From Brachionus rotundiformis (taxonomy: Eukaryota > Rotifera > Eurotatoria > Ploima > Brachionidae), in NCBI GenBank assembly GCA_016802295.1, contig JAESIW010000207.1, forward strand, positions 761,978-825,977: a stretch of 64,000 nt of DNA. Direction: 5' to 3'. The notes beneath the pieces are model-generated. The model did no database searches. It worked only from the letters and a program-made list of their open reading frames with translations, and had not been told where the DNA came from. Below, one piece after another: positions 1 to 11,651 of the stretch. Position numbers and translations under genes: made by a program. How positions within the stretch are numbered: position 1 is the stretch's first letter; each line of letters starts with the position of its first letter.

Positions 1-467
1 ACATCAGCCAACTGGTTTCCAATGTCAAGTAAACCCCTCCATCCTTTCTTGGTCTCATCGCCTTCACTAGAATTTTTTTCCAAATAATTGTTCCATTTCT
101 TGCTCCACTGCTTCAACGATTTGCTATAGTCCTCTTCTATTTTGGCCCTTTCGGACAACATGTCAGCCAATTTGTCGCCCAACGCAAATCCATTGTCACA
201 TCGCTTGAGAGTGTACTTGTAGTTGCCAATGTCCCAAAAGCTGATGTGTTCTTCAGACGAGAATTGCCTCTCGACAAAATTGTGGCTCTCGTCCGGCGAA
301 AAAGTGCTAAAGCTGGGAATTGGCTGTCCTGCAGCAGCTTGAGCATCGGCATTGGCCTCTTGAGACCTTCGAGGGGTCGACTTTTGGTTACCCTTTCGCG
401 TTCGCTTGGAAATCTCCGAGCTGCGGCCTGATGCGCAGTTCAGAGTCTTAAAAAAAGCAAATGGCAT
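1..467 (-). CDS. PACSIN: syndapin/PACSIN family F-BAR protein, 5' part
   Basis: The minus strand is open from an ATG at 467 to the window edge (155 codons). After about 75 residues of low-complexity, basic N-terminus comes the start of a syndapin-type F-BAR domain: FWDIGNYKYTLKRCDNG, then SERAKIEEDYSKSLKQW and KKGWRGLLDIGNQLAD. These match the PACSIN pattern of FWEPGNYKRTVKRIDDG followed by ERAKIEKAYGQQL. The family binds and bends membranes and links endocytosis to actin through dynamin and N-WASP; the rest of the F-BAR and the SH3 domain would lie left of position 1. The ATG is directly preceded by an acceptor-like CCTAG that is also an in-frame stop, so either the start is right or the AG is a splice (possibly trans-splice) site. 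The pre-F-BAR extension is longer than in vertebrate PACSINs. Confidence 0.85.
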   Translation of the reverse strand, partial: MPFAFFKTLNCASGRSSEISKRTRKGNQKSTPRRSQEANADAQAAAGQPIPSFSTFSPDESHNFVERQFSSEEHISFWDIGNYKYTLKRCDNGFALGDKLADMLSERAKIEEDYSKSLKQWSKKWNNYLEKNSSEGDETKKGWRGLLDIGNQLAD

Positions 468-3400
468 CTAGGTAAAAAAGATATCTATTTGTCAATCACT
501 TAATGACCAAATTTAACCAAGGTAAAAAATAAAAAATTTAATTTTATAACCAGTTAAAATGTTCAAATAAATTCAGACGCTTTTTTATATTAAAATGAGT
601 ATTAATCATAGTTCTAATAAACAAGTTAATTTTTTTCATCTGAAGATTATAAGTATCTTAAATTAAAGAAAATACATAGGTAGAAAAAAGTATCATTATT
701 TAGGTGAGAAGACTGCTAAACGAGCTAGAAGAACAATAGGAAAAATTTTAATTTTTATTAGAACAGATGCAAATGAGTAAGTTAAAAATGAATTTTTTAT
801 AACCAGATTTGTGCTATTTTATACCAAGAGCTGTGATTAGTAATCGAAGATGTAATTTCCCAAGATAAAAATAGGCTAATTTTGAATGGATTGCCGAATT
901 TATTAGAGAAACCATTTAATAAACCAACTAATAAATAATTTAATTCCAACTTTAGTCATTTTTAAATTTCAAGGTACAATTATTTTCAATTAATTTGTAA
1001 TTTATAGTTTTGTGTATTTACTTTTTAAATGTTGATTTTAATCTTTAATTTATTCAAGCTTTGGTAAAATGTATTTGCTTGGGTTTTCTAGCCGAATATA
1101 ATGAGAACTAAAAAAAACAACAGGGTTTTTAGAAATTACCTTTTTGAAATGTTGTTTATTTTAAATAAAGGGATTATTAATAAAATTAAAAATAATTAGA
1201 TTAAATGAGTAAAATTAATGTTTATTGTTTTAAATGGCATAAATTTTACTCTTTAATGTTTACTTAAGTTATTTAAATAGACTTATAATTGTTGATCGAA
1301 AATTTGTTTAGCTGATATTTTCATATAGAGCTCATTTAAAATAGATAAATTAAAAGGTTTTAATTACTGTAAAAAAAATGGTATTTTTCTAAAGCCAGGC
1401 TTTTTAATTGTTGAATCTAAATGTTGCAAGACATTTATAAAAATTAGATATTTCTTAATTTTATTCATTTATTTAGATTATCAATTTTTTCTCATTAAAA
1501 AAAAGATAAAAGATTGATTATAACAGTTCTAAAAGTTTTCAAATAACTATCTTTAAACGTAAAAAGATTCACGATGTAAGCCTACTTGATTATTCTTAAA
1601 GAATATTTCAGTTAGAATTTAAAATTACGAAATTTAAAAAAACTCATCTTTTTCTTCTAATCTAATTTGCTTTGTCTATATCCTTAAAAAAATATAAATG
1701 TATTTTCTTTAACAGGTGTATATGAAGATGTAATTAATTAATTTATCATTGATAAAAAAAATTGAAAAAAGCGACATTTATCTCAGTAGATTTTATATGC
1801 AGATTATATGAGAAAACCCAATTTTGAATGACGTGAAATTTAATAAATTATTTTTTTAATTTTTTATTTAAATAAAAATTTTAATTCATTTAATTTAATT
1901 CTTTCAAGTAATAAGGATATTTGATTTGTGTTTGATCAAATATTATATGTATAGCATTGGCAACTGAACCAAAACCAAATTTTAAGTTTATTTTCAGTTA
2001 TTGAACATTTTGGAACACTCTAGATGTACCATGGTACAAATTTATCAAGTGCATCACATCCTCGTCTCATGAAATTATAATTATGAAATCTTTTTTGAGC
2101 TTCACTTTAAACTTGATTGTTTGAATGATCAGGCAAAGAATTTTGCTGATAATTTGGTCAGTAAGATTGATTGAAAAAAGATGGACTCTGGAAGCAACTC
2201 TTGTTTCATTTTGAAGGAAAACGGAACATACATGGATATCATAAAATTCAATATTTTGAATTGATTTGATTCGTTTGTCAGATTGGTAAATTTGTTTCCA
2301 AGAGAATTTTTTTTTGCATCTTAATTTTATGAAATGAGTGTGTCGCATTTTCAAAACCAGTATAAGAAATCTTCTTGTCATTATTTGTCTTGTAGCTAGT
2401 CATTTTTGAATGCAATTATTTCAAATTTTTAATTGATATATCACTAAACCGGTTCAAAAACTATACATTTCCTATAAATTTTGTGTTTTATTAATTACAA
2501 TTAGAATTGTTAAATTGTTTTGGTATTATTAAAGTTTGTTATGGTGAAAAAATCTATCTTATTCTTTTGGTTTATCGATAATCTCTTCATCAAATTAAAT
2601 ATCACTTTTATTGCATAATTCCTTATAAATGATATCAAAAAGTTATTAATTAATTTAAAAAAGTGAAAGCACTGGAACTTAATTATCTAGATATTTTTCA
2701 ATAGAGTTACCTTGAGCTATCCTATAGTTAAAATTATCATCTGCGGTCTCAGACCTTAGGAGACCTTAGCCTGGTCGGTGCCATAGTATTTTGTTAAGCA
2801 AAAATATTATTTAAAATTATAGATATAAAATTTTTCAATGAAGTATTAAAAAATCTGTCTAACACCAAAGAAGTTTACCAAGTTTTACTAAAAAATCTAT
2901 AATTTCCAACATAGACCTCAAAGTTGTTAAGTAGTCTTAGAAAGATTAAAAAATTTTTTATCGTTAAGGTTTTGTAAAATAAATATCCTAAAAGATAATG
3001 ATAATAATTTCTTATTAACAGCTAAAGAAATCATGCATGCAAGTTGTTAAAATTTAAATTTGGCCAATTCTTAAGTTTGACAAATTTATTGTATTTCTTT
3101 ACCGCTTGGATAAATTTTTAAGGGCCAAAAGTCATTTTATTACAAAAATTTGTTTGTGACGAGATATAATCTTTAGTGTTATAATATTAGATTATTAATC
3201 AGCCTTTTGACTATTAAAAGTATTTACGAAGTATAAGATTGTTTTTTTATAATTGACAGAAATGGTAAAATAAAAAGACTGGTAAATTCACATTTTTGAT
3301 GGTTATATAGATGGTTAAAAACCAATCTTTGAAAACTAAATCTTAAATTTGAAATAAATTTGCAAAAATATAAAACGCAAAATTAATAAAAAAACTGAAT

Positions 3401-4063
3401 GCTTACTTTAATTACTAGATTATTTTTAATACTTTATTTATGTTTTATCTATTAAAAGTATTTTTTTAAGGATAAAAAAATTTTAAGATTTAAATTAAAT
3501 AATTTCAAGAGCTATTGAATATTAAATAATTAAATTTTTAATAAAAATTTTTGTACAATTGATTAATTTTTTACATTGTTCATTTGATATTAATATCAAT
3601 TTGGTGTACGGTTCAAACATGTCTATTTTTGATCAACATAATTTTAAAAATTGAAAATAAATTAAAAAATATTAATTAAAATTTAATTTGTTGGTTTCAA
3701 GCCTTGAAAATGGTGTGCTTCATAATCACGTAAATAAAAAACTAATTTAGGAAATAAAATGTAACAAAATTAAACAAAATTATTGATTTTCATGCCTAAA
3801 AAGACCAAATAAGCATTACAGAATGGTTTAATTATTTTCCAATAAAAACCACATTCAAAATAACACTCGACATAATCTCTTATTAGAAAAAATATTATTT
3901 ATTAATTGAAAAAATAAACATTAGATTATTAACTGTAAATTTCACTTTAAATTTAGACTTAATATAAATAATTTGTTCCTTATAAATAATTTGTCTTTTA
4001 TAACATCTTCAAATAAACATAATTGTTTTATTAGTTCAGATTTTAAAATTAATTAAATTAAAA
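468..4063. other. AT-rich intergenic or intronic sequence, no gene called
   Basis: Very AT-rich sequence without a convincing gene. It may include the 5' UTR or first intron of the syndapin gene. At 2735-2795 a short GC-richer patch (GACCTTAGCCTGGTCGGTGC) looks like the decayed end of a dispersed repeat, but I cannot name it. A short acceptor-bounded open stretch on the plus strand at about 705-778 is too weak to call. Confidence 0.5.
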
Positions 4064-4644
4064 ATGATTTCAAACGGCACTGTTTGGGTAACTTTAAGCA
4101 TTCCACTATTAATTATCTTTCTATTTTTAATAAAATTCTAAGGAAACAATTGTCGAGACCCTATTTGATTATAATGGAGTGTAAATTTTGTCATTTTTAA
4201 TTTAATTATCATTTTTAAAAATTCAAAAAAGAATGATCTTTATAGTCGGTGTTGTATCAGTCGTATCTCTTTTATTTTCCATGTCAATTTGCTGCATAGT
4301 ATGTTCGAATAAGTCAAATTACAGACGTCTTGACCAAAAAATACACCCAGGTAAAAAAAAATAAACAATCTAAACAATCTTAGCATTTTTCCAAAGTTCA
4401 AAATGAGTGTCGAAATTGTGCACACAATCCGCCCAGGATGGTAATATTCACTGACTATCAGACTTCAAAAATCCAAAATGGGGCCTATTTTTTGGTTCCA
4501 TTCGAAGCTCAAGCTCGACCAGTGAATGCCAATGTCTTTCAAGCACAAGAAGTGAACAATTTTAGTAGAGAAATACCGCTTAACCCTCCAAATTATCTTA
4601 CACAAGAAGCTACCACTAGCAAAATTTATCCACCATTAAATTAA
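4064..4644 (+). CDS. small single-pass membrane protein with C-terminal PPxY motif
   Basis: Four exons in phase: 4064-4087, 4143-4180, 4232-4350 and 4397-4644, with introns of 55, 51 and 46 bp, giving 142 residues. The N-terminus is short with an N-glycosylation sequon (NGT, residues 4-6). It is followed by one hydrophobic segment (about residues 22-40) ending in a cysteine cluster SICCIVC that could be palmitoylated. The cytosolic tail of about 95 residues contains two more cysteines (ECRNC) and a WW-domain ligand PPNY near the end. No family is recognised; the layout recalls small Shisa/WBP1/VOPP1-like adaptors but no diagnostic motif is present. Its stop lies only 68 bp from the stop of the convergent aquaporin, so the 3' UTRs probably overlap. 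Intron 3 uses an AAG acceptor because the upstream TAG would give an immediate stop. The model rests on phase continuity across three introns. Confidence 0.65.
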
Positions 4645-4712
4645 AAATTGAAAAAATATTTATTAAAATGATTCTTAGTTTAAATTTAATTATTTTTAAA
4701 AAATAAAATTAT

Positions 4713-5828
4713 TCATGCTCTGTAAACATTTCTGGGCACATATTTCCTTGGACATTTAAGGTTTAAAACAAATTGGTATAAAAATCCGGCAAGAAGAGCG
4801 CCGACTATTGGTCCAAGCCAATAAATCCAATGATCTTTCCAAATACCGGTAACTAAAGCAGGCCCAAAGCTTCTTGCCGGATTCATACTGCCTCCGGTAA
4901 ACTTTCCACCAAATAGACCTCCGATTACGACGGCAAATCCAATTTGAAGTGGAAAAGAACCACCAATATCTTTGCGTGAAGGGTCTACGCAGCTGAAAAT
5001 TGTCAAAACTAGAATAAAAGTTATGATTACCTCGACAGCCAGACCCTGGACTAAATGAATGTCGGGATGCAGAGAAGTTATTGTGTCCAAAATCAAACTA
5101 GTATTTCCGCTTTGATTAAAAACAAAACCATTTAAAATCAGAGCCCCTATATAAGCTCCGAGTAGCTGTGAAACAATGTAAATAATGGTCAGTAGGGGAT
5201 TTATTTTACCAGTGAACAAAAAGGCTATTGTGACTGATGGATTGAAGTGACCTCCACTTACATTTCCCATGCACCAAATCAGTGTAGCCAGAGTAAGACC
5301 TCCGCCGAGACATCCTTTTTTAACAATGAAAAATATTTAAAAATTATTATGTGACAAATATTTACCATTTAGAGATGGTATTTTGTCCCCTGAGATCGAT
5401 AAACCAATGCTACATGCATACAAAGTTAAAATCAAAGTTCCAAGAAACTCGGCCAGAAATTTTTGATAAGGGCCCGGGGTTTTTAGATCCTGGAAACAAT
5501 TTGGATATGACTTGATGGCAGTTGATTGCAGATTACAAGTAATTGATTGAGGTTCATTTTTTTCGTCATAGTTGAGCTGAAAGCATCCCGTTTGAGATGG
5601 ATCAAACTTGCCAGCCTCTGACTCAATAAATCTGCTACTTTCTTCGAAAGATTCGTCATGCTCAAAACGATGTGCTGTCTTCTTTAGAGATGACTTTGGA
5701 TTAGTTACATTTTCGTCTTCCATTGTAGATTGATTTTGTCTATTTTCATTAACTTTTTTTATTTCAAATCTTGACGATGTAGAAAGCTGTCTTGTCATAC
5801 TTTCACCTAGAGGGCTGTCCTGACTCAT
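4713..5828 (-). CDS. aquaporin with long N-terminus and all-glycine selectivity positions
   Basis: Two exons, 5828-5367(6) and 5314-4713, with a 51-bp intron 5315-5365; 354 residues. A cytosolic N-terminus of about 125 residues precedes a six-helix MIP fold. The first half has GGHFNPSV (residues 175-182) and the second half GGSMNPARSFGPA. NPARS rather than NPARD argues against a classical glycerol-type GLP. Counting without gaps against human AQP1, the aromatic/arginine positions F56, H180, C189 and R195 correspond to G159, G287, G296 and R302. The constriction is therefore predicted to be glycine-lined and wide. The first NPA is NPS. Both halves otherwise look like the AQP4/AQP8 group. The family conducts water or small solutes across membranes; the substrate cannot be read from sequence. 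The ATG at 5828 is chosen because the open frame upstream offers only a TTG. Confidence 0.93.
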
Positions 5829-8208
5829 CCTTGACAAATCCAGAATTAGAGATACGGTTGACTAGTTCGGTAATGATATTTTTTACCTCAATTCCCAAAA
5901 AATCAAAAAAATCAATTGATTTTTTTTCTATTAATTTAGTTTAAAAAATAAAATTTAAAATTAGAAATAAATTGATTTTTATTTCATGAGCTATAATTAC
6001 AATTAAAAAATTTATATTACTATAAGAAATTTTCAGGGATTTTTTTTGCGGTTAAATGATGTAATATCTTTTATAAGTTACTAAAAAATTTAAAAAATGA
6101 ACAAAAAATAATAAAAATTCCGATTTATTCTTAAGGCTAAAATAAAAATCTTTTTAAATCAAAAATTCAATTAATTGAAGCTAATTTTGGATTTTTTTAC
6201 TTTAAACTTTTAAAAAGATACTTCTAGATTAAGGTAAATTATTTTGATTAAAAATTAAATTTAACACCAATTTTGATCAGTAAAATTGATTTAAAATGAA
6301 AAAAATTCTTTTTATAATATAAAATAATTCTAATTCATCAAAACACTTCCTTTAATGATGCTTTAAATAAATCGATTTTAGAAATATTTTGTATCAAAAA
6401 TAATGATACAAATAATGGTTAATTCTAATAATAAAAACAACATATGAGCAATTATTTGAAATTTCAAAAGGCTAAATTTTTCCTCATTCAAATTTTTATC
6501 ATAATAAATCTTAATAAATATTTTTGCTATGGTTTTACAATAGAAATTAAATAACTAAAGAATTGAATTAAAATGAATAATTTAGTTTAAATATTACTTT
6601 GATATAAACAAAGTAGCTTGAATTAAATAATTTAAATTGCCCATTATTTGTAATTGACTAAAGAATTTTTTAAAATTTGGTTCTACAAAGTAGCCGTAGT
6701 CGACTTGTTAAAAATTGAGGATAAAATTTTTAAAAACTAAAGAGACTACAAATTGAATAACTTTTTTAGATAAAGACTTAGTTATTTAATTTCACTTATT
6801 CTTAGATCGAAATTAGAAACCAAGCTACTTTTGATAACCTATTTTGGACTATTTTAACTAATTTTTAAAAAATTATATTCAAAAATTGTTAACCATTTAT
6901 TAAAAGGCTTATTATAAATCTATATTTTAGAAATTAGTCTCGATAAAAACCATTAAGATTACAACAAGAGTGTCATATTGACATCTGAGTAGAATGGCAT
7001 CTGAAGTTTAAAGTCAATCGATTAAAAAACATGTTCTATTACAAATTTAATTTTTAATCTTTTAAAAAATTTCTTGATAGATAATTTATTTTCATTCTAT
7101 TTTTGAGCAACACATACCTGCTTATGACAAAGACAATGATTTTTCTTAATTTTCTAATTTCTAAAAATTTAAATGAAACTAGACCAAAAAGCAATTATTA
7201 TGCTAATTTAAATAAACAATACAATCAACGTTTTTAATAAAAATTATTTTTAAAATAACAAATTCTTAATAATAAAATTTTTAGTTAAAAATTTAATTAG
7301 AATTAAGTCAATAAGAATTAGTTTTACTTTGGCGAACAAGTTTACTTTTATCTCTTGATTACATTAGTTTTAAGTTTTATTTTTGAAAAGAAAATTATTA
7401 ATTATTATAGTATCTTAAATTAAACAAATGAATGAATGAGTAAATAAAATTAATGATAAAAAGCATAGCAGTTTGATATTTTATTAATGCAGTCAATACA
7501 ATTTTAAAATAAAATGAAAAACTTCTTTTGATTTAAATACGCTAATTATGAAAATATTGATTTCTTTGTAACTTGTTTGTTTACTTAGGCGATCGGTTAG
7601 TTAGCTCTATGCGCTTGCAGAAGAGCCTAAGGTAGGATGACCAGCTGTAAAATGGAGGTCAACAATAACGAAAAAGCTCATCTAATTGGGAATGACATGT
7701 GGAGAAGCAAGGGTAAAGGCAAAAGATCGACTTGAGTGGAAATCAAAAGTAATGACATATGCTCCACAAGGAGTGAATAAGGAGAAAAAAAAATATGAAA
7801 ATCAACTTTTCTAAACATCAAAATTTCTATAATTTTTTTCTAAATTTTAAGCTTCTTGTCTAGTAAAACCATTTTAAAATAGTAAGCTGATGACTGAGAC
7901 TCAAATAATCAATTGTTTCTTTTCTTACCACTAATCATCAACCAATATTGGCTCATTTTAAACATACAATTGTGAATTTAATATGAATTAGATAATTATA
8001 CATCAATAATATTAGATAGGTAAATTTAGAAAATTAGGATCGAAAAGGATACGATATTCTGCCAAAATATCTCTGTATACAACCGAATTCAAATTTTTTA
8101 AATCTTTTTATTGAATTAAAGCTTACAAATTTGTTAATGGCGAATTTTGTTAAACCTTTGAACAATATTTGAATAATGTTTTGGCATAAAAATTGCTATG
8201 GAAATTTT
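5829..8208. other. AT-rich intergenic region with one GC-richer island
   Basis: No gene is supported. At about 7590-7790 a GC-richer block (for example GGATGACCAGCTGTAAAATG) stands out from the background and has stops in all frames. It looks like decayed retroelement 3' sequence, but no motif proves it. Confidence 0.45.
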
Positions 8209-8385
8209 TTAAAATAATACAGACTGGTCAAATCATTTATTTTTTCCATTTAAAATAGATTTGTTTATTAAAATAAAATTTTTTAATTTTTAAAAAAAAA
8301 ATTTTGTTTTTTAATAAATTTCTCAAAAATTGGCTTTTTTTTGGCCCTTATGTTTATACCAATTTTTTCAAAAAATATTGTTAAA
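8209..8385. repeat. diverged copy of the TIR element found at 47-48 kb
   Basis: GACTGGTCAAATCATTTATT, then TTCCATTTAAAATAG, then AATTGGC-T-rich-GGCCCTTATG closely follow the order and sequence of 48040-48330 (GACTGGTCAAATCATTAATT, TTCCATTTAAAATAG, AATTGGC, GGCCCTTTTG). The palindromic TTTACGTAAA blocks between these landmarks in the 48-kb copy are missing here. This is therefore a deletion derivative or an older relative of that element. Confidence 0.7.
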
Positions 8386-8550
8386 TTAAATGGTTTAAAA
8401 TAGCGGATTAAGAGTTTTAACCTTTGGAAGATGATCATCATCGATAGAATTGAATTTAATAACTAAAAATTCAATTCCATCTTTTCTACAATTTGGAAAG
8501 CAAATTTGGAAAAATTAAATACAAATTAATTGAGTGTTAATTAGTTAATT

Positions 8551-9351
8551 TTATTTGAATAAAGCACAAGCATGCCAAAAGCAAACAATATATTCAACAT
8601 TTTCAAATAAATAATTTAAATCTGGTTCGAGTTGAAAATTAAATTTACCAATTTTGTGTAATTTAAAGTTTGGAATAGGATCATAATAAAAATTTGGGTT
8701 ATTATACATCATAAGTATTCTGCTTATGATATCGAAAGCTGAACGATTTGAATCATTGGCTTCTTGTGTAAACGAATAATACAGGTCTTCAATTATGTAG
8801 ATTCCTCCTTTTTTCAAATATGGAAAAAGACCTATCAAACTTTTGGTCTGCTGAGCTCTAGTGTGTCCCCCATCGTCGATTATCATATCATAAGGTGAAC
8901 CAATGCTGACTTGCTTCAGAGTGGTTGGATCACTTTGACTACCAATAAATAAGTTTTTGGTTTTATTTTTAAACTGCATGGCGCATTTTCGGTCATATTC
9001 CAAAATAGATATCTTTGCATTTGGAAGATAGTCTATCCAAGAAAGTAAAGATTTGCCAGGGCCGTATACCATGCCACATCCTAGGCCTATCTCAAGCACC
9101 TCCAGTTCATCATTGCGAAAAGGTGCCAAAAATTTGCCATAAAAGTTGTAGTATTTATGGAAAAATTTATCAGTTGCGTATTTTTTAAAAATTTGCTTCA
9201 ACTCTTCAACTGATCGATTCGTTTCTTGTTTTTGTTTGTATTTAAATTCGCTTTTAAAATAGTTACCATTTTTGTAATTAATGTACAAAATTAATAAACT
9301 AGCTGTAAAAAATAACAAATTAAGAATATAAAATATTCTTGGCTTGTTCAT
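8551..9351 (-). CDS. membrane-anchored class I SAM-dependent methyltransferase
   Basis: Single-exon frame of 266 residues. An N-terminal signal anchor (about residues 7-24) suggests a type II membrane protein of the secretory pathway. The Rossmann methyltransferase motifs follow: VLEIGLGCG (85-93, SAM-binding motif I), ISILEYD with the acidic residue of motif II (114-120), YDMIIDDGGHT (154-164) and GGIYIIEDLYYS (182-193). The IDDGGHT / YIIEDL combination is typical of macrocin/mycinamicin O-methyltransferase-like and hard-surface-induced-protein-like enzymes, which modify sugars or polyketides in bacteria and are also found in fungi and algae. The real substrate is unknown; a glycan hydroxyl or carboxyl is a guess from the predicted Golgi topology. 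It is one of few intronless genes here, so acquisition by transfer or retrocopying is possible but unproven. Confidence 0.85.
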   Translation of the reverse strand: MNKPRIFYILNLLFFTASLLILYINYKNGNYFKSEFKYKQKQETNRSVEELKQIFKKYATDKFFHKYYNFYGKFLAPFRNDELEVLEIGLGCGMVYGPGKSLLSWIDYLPNAKISILEYDRKCAMQFKNKTKNLFIGSQSDPTTLKQVSIGSPYDMIIDDGGHTRAQQTKSLIGLFPYLKKGGIYIIEDLYYSFTQEANDSNRSAFDIISRILMMYNNPNFYYDPIPNFKLHKIGKFNFQLEPDLNYLFENVEYIVCFWHACALFK

Positions 9352-10124
9352 TTTTTAGCTAAAATATCTATAAAAATATAAAATCAAATCAGGCTATCAG
9401 TATTTAGTAAAATAAAAATATCTTATTAAAAGAAAATTAAAATTGAAATAAAAATGCCAAAATAAAAATTAATTTTTAATAATTAAATTATTTCATCATG
9501 ACATTTTGCATTGAGTAAAAAATTGGAAGAAAATAAAAATGGTAAAATTTTCGATCAATTTTCTTTATAAATAATTATTTAATTGATGTCTAGTTCCATG
9601 GCAATTTAAAAAAAAAACTTAAAAAATCTTTAAATAAAAAGAAAAAAATATATTTGTTATTAGAATTTTAATTAAAAAACTATATTTTTTGATTATTATA
9701 ATTGTAAATTAATACATTTTAGAATAATTTTATTCGATATATTTTAGTTCAGAGCTGGATGCTGCGTTACAGCTAAAAAAAAACAAAATAAAAACATAAG
9801 ATATTTAGAATAAAAATATTTTTAAGATTTAAATGAAAATTGTATAAAATTAGAAGAAATCAGTACAATTTTAGCTGAAATAGAAATTTTTTAATATAAT
9901 ATTTCATAAATTGATAAAATTTTATATTAAATTACGTAAACAGATCAAGTCATATGTTTGATTAAGGTAACTTTTGGAAAAATTTCGTCAATTTTTGTAG
10001 GAACCATATAAAATAAGATTAATATGAAGTTGAAATTAATTTTGTTTAAAATTATTTAAATAATTATTCCAAAAAAATCGTGCTCAAATAATCATCTGGA
10101 AACTTAAAATTTAATTAAAAAATG

Positions 10125-10400
10125 ATCTATCTGAAGGTTGTTCTGTAGACGTCATTTACTCTGACTTCGCAAAAGCTTTTGATAAGATCTTACACAATTT
10201 TGTTTGGAATCCAAAATGACAAACTGGATTGGCAAATTTTTAAAATACCACTCATAGATGGTTATTTTTGGAAAGGCCGAGTCCGAAAGGAGAAGATGTA
10301 TCTAGTTGAATAGCACAAGATCAGTATTCTTTGGCCTTTTGATTTTCACTATTGTTATCAATGACATGCTAGAGTTGATTAAGATATAATTTTATAAGAT
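10125..10400 (+). mobile_element. decayed non-LTR retrotransposon reverse transcriptase fragment
   Basis: Conceptual translation shows SVDVIYSDFAKAFDKI, the reverse-transcriptase signature (VDVIYLDFAKAFDKV) of CR1/jockey/RTE-type LINEs. About 210 bp later comes INDMLELI, equivalent to the INDLPE block just before the active-site region. Frameshifts and stops lie between the two, and no YADD box is recognisable. This is a short pseudogenic fragment in sense orientation. Confidence 0.75.
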
Positions 10401-10999
10401 AATAAATGGCTATGAGATTAGCTAGGTTTACTTTTTTCAAAAATTTTCTGTATTTTTTCTTATGTATCATGGTAATTTTTTTTGTGAACTCACTTTCATG
10501 GGACTGAAAAGAAAACCAAGGTCATTCCAAACAGCCGAGAGTGATCCTAAATTATTCAACTAAATAAAAAATATGTTAAGACATTATTCATTAGTACTCA
10601 TATTGATGAATGAATACAAAGAAGATTTTGAATCAAGTTTTTACGAATGCCCAAATCTTTTGTGCAACTATCTTGTTATCTTGCCATATCTTCTTTTTAT
10701 AAACTACGCCTATCTTAATTTAAATGAATAGGTTTTCTAAAATGTCTTTTAATTTGAAAGAATTTCATTTATTGATCTTTTATTAAATCTTAAAAGTAAC
10801 AATAATTAAACTAAGTAAATATTTAGTTTGAATATTTATTAACTAAAGTAAGTATTTCAAATTTTATTTAAAAGAAAATTAAAATAAAATAACTAAATTA
10901 GTAAAATTGATTCATGAAGACTAAAGAGGTAAAAATAGGATGTCATTTTGGAAAAAATCAAATCATTTTTTAAAATTGAAATATTTTCACAAAAGAGCT

Positions 11000-11350
11000 G
11001 TATGTTGGGAACATAGGCCTACGGGTCTTTGTCCAATTCTTGTCGTTTGAGGGCGCCGCTGGCTTCGACCATCTCCCAGTATAGAATACAAAAGGAGCGA
11101 GAATCTGCTGTACAGCTGACCCTCTGCAGGTAGACGTAACTTTGGAAGCCTTAAGTTAAGACTTTATCTCGAGTAAGAGAGAAGTCGCTTGGTTTGTGGT
11201 TCCAAGCTAGTCTAAATAGTTGCCGAGTTCGCAGCCAATTTAAAGTGCTCGGATGAGTGGCGCTGTTTATGATGAACGTCCCACTGGCTTTTTAGGGAAA
11301 GACGCCGTCATAACCTGCCGCCAAAGCCGGTCCCAAGCCCGGTTGAGAAA
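11000..11350. repeat. GC-rich dispersed repeat, resembles a LINE leader
   Basis: About 350 bp are far more GC-rich than their surroundings and have stops in all frames. The right end reads CCGCCAAAGCCGGTCCCAAG followed by CCCGGTTGAG and GAGGAGGGT. From memory this wording is seen in 5' leaders of RTE-like and other non-LTR elements of many invertebrates. The class is inference; that it is repeat-derived is suggested only by composition. Confidence 0.45.
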
Positions 11351-11651
11351 AGAGGAGGGTGGCATAAAAATAATTTTATCTAAATTCATATTGCACGTAA
11401 AGTTTTAAATTTTATTAAAATGTTCATCATATAATTTTTCTATTAATTAAAGGATAATTTTTTTTAATTTTTTTATTTATTTCAATAATAATTTATTTAA
11501 AATCAAAGTTTATCTAAAAATAGTTCTATCTCCAGTTAGTTTTTCTATAAAAAATATTTTAAATAATTTCTGTAACAATACCAAGATTTTAATTCAACCA
11601 CAACCATTATAAAACTAAAAAGTATTATGTACTGTTAAATTTTGACCAAAA

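Noticed and set aside
2067..2381. 104-codon minus ORF
   Set aside because: Lys/Ile/Phe-rich composition expected of AT-rich noise, no domain, no splice or conservation signal.
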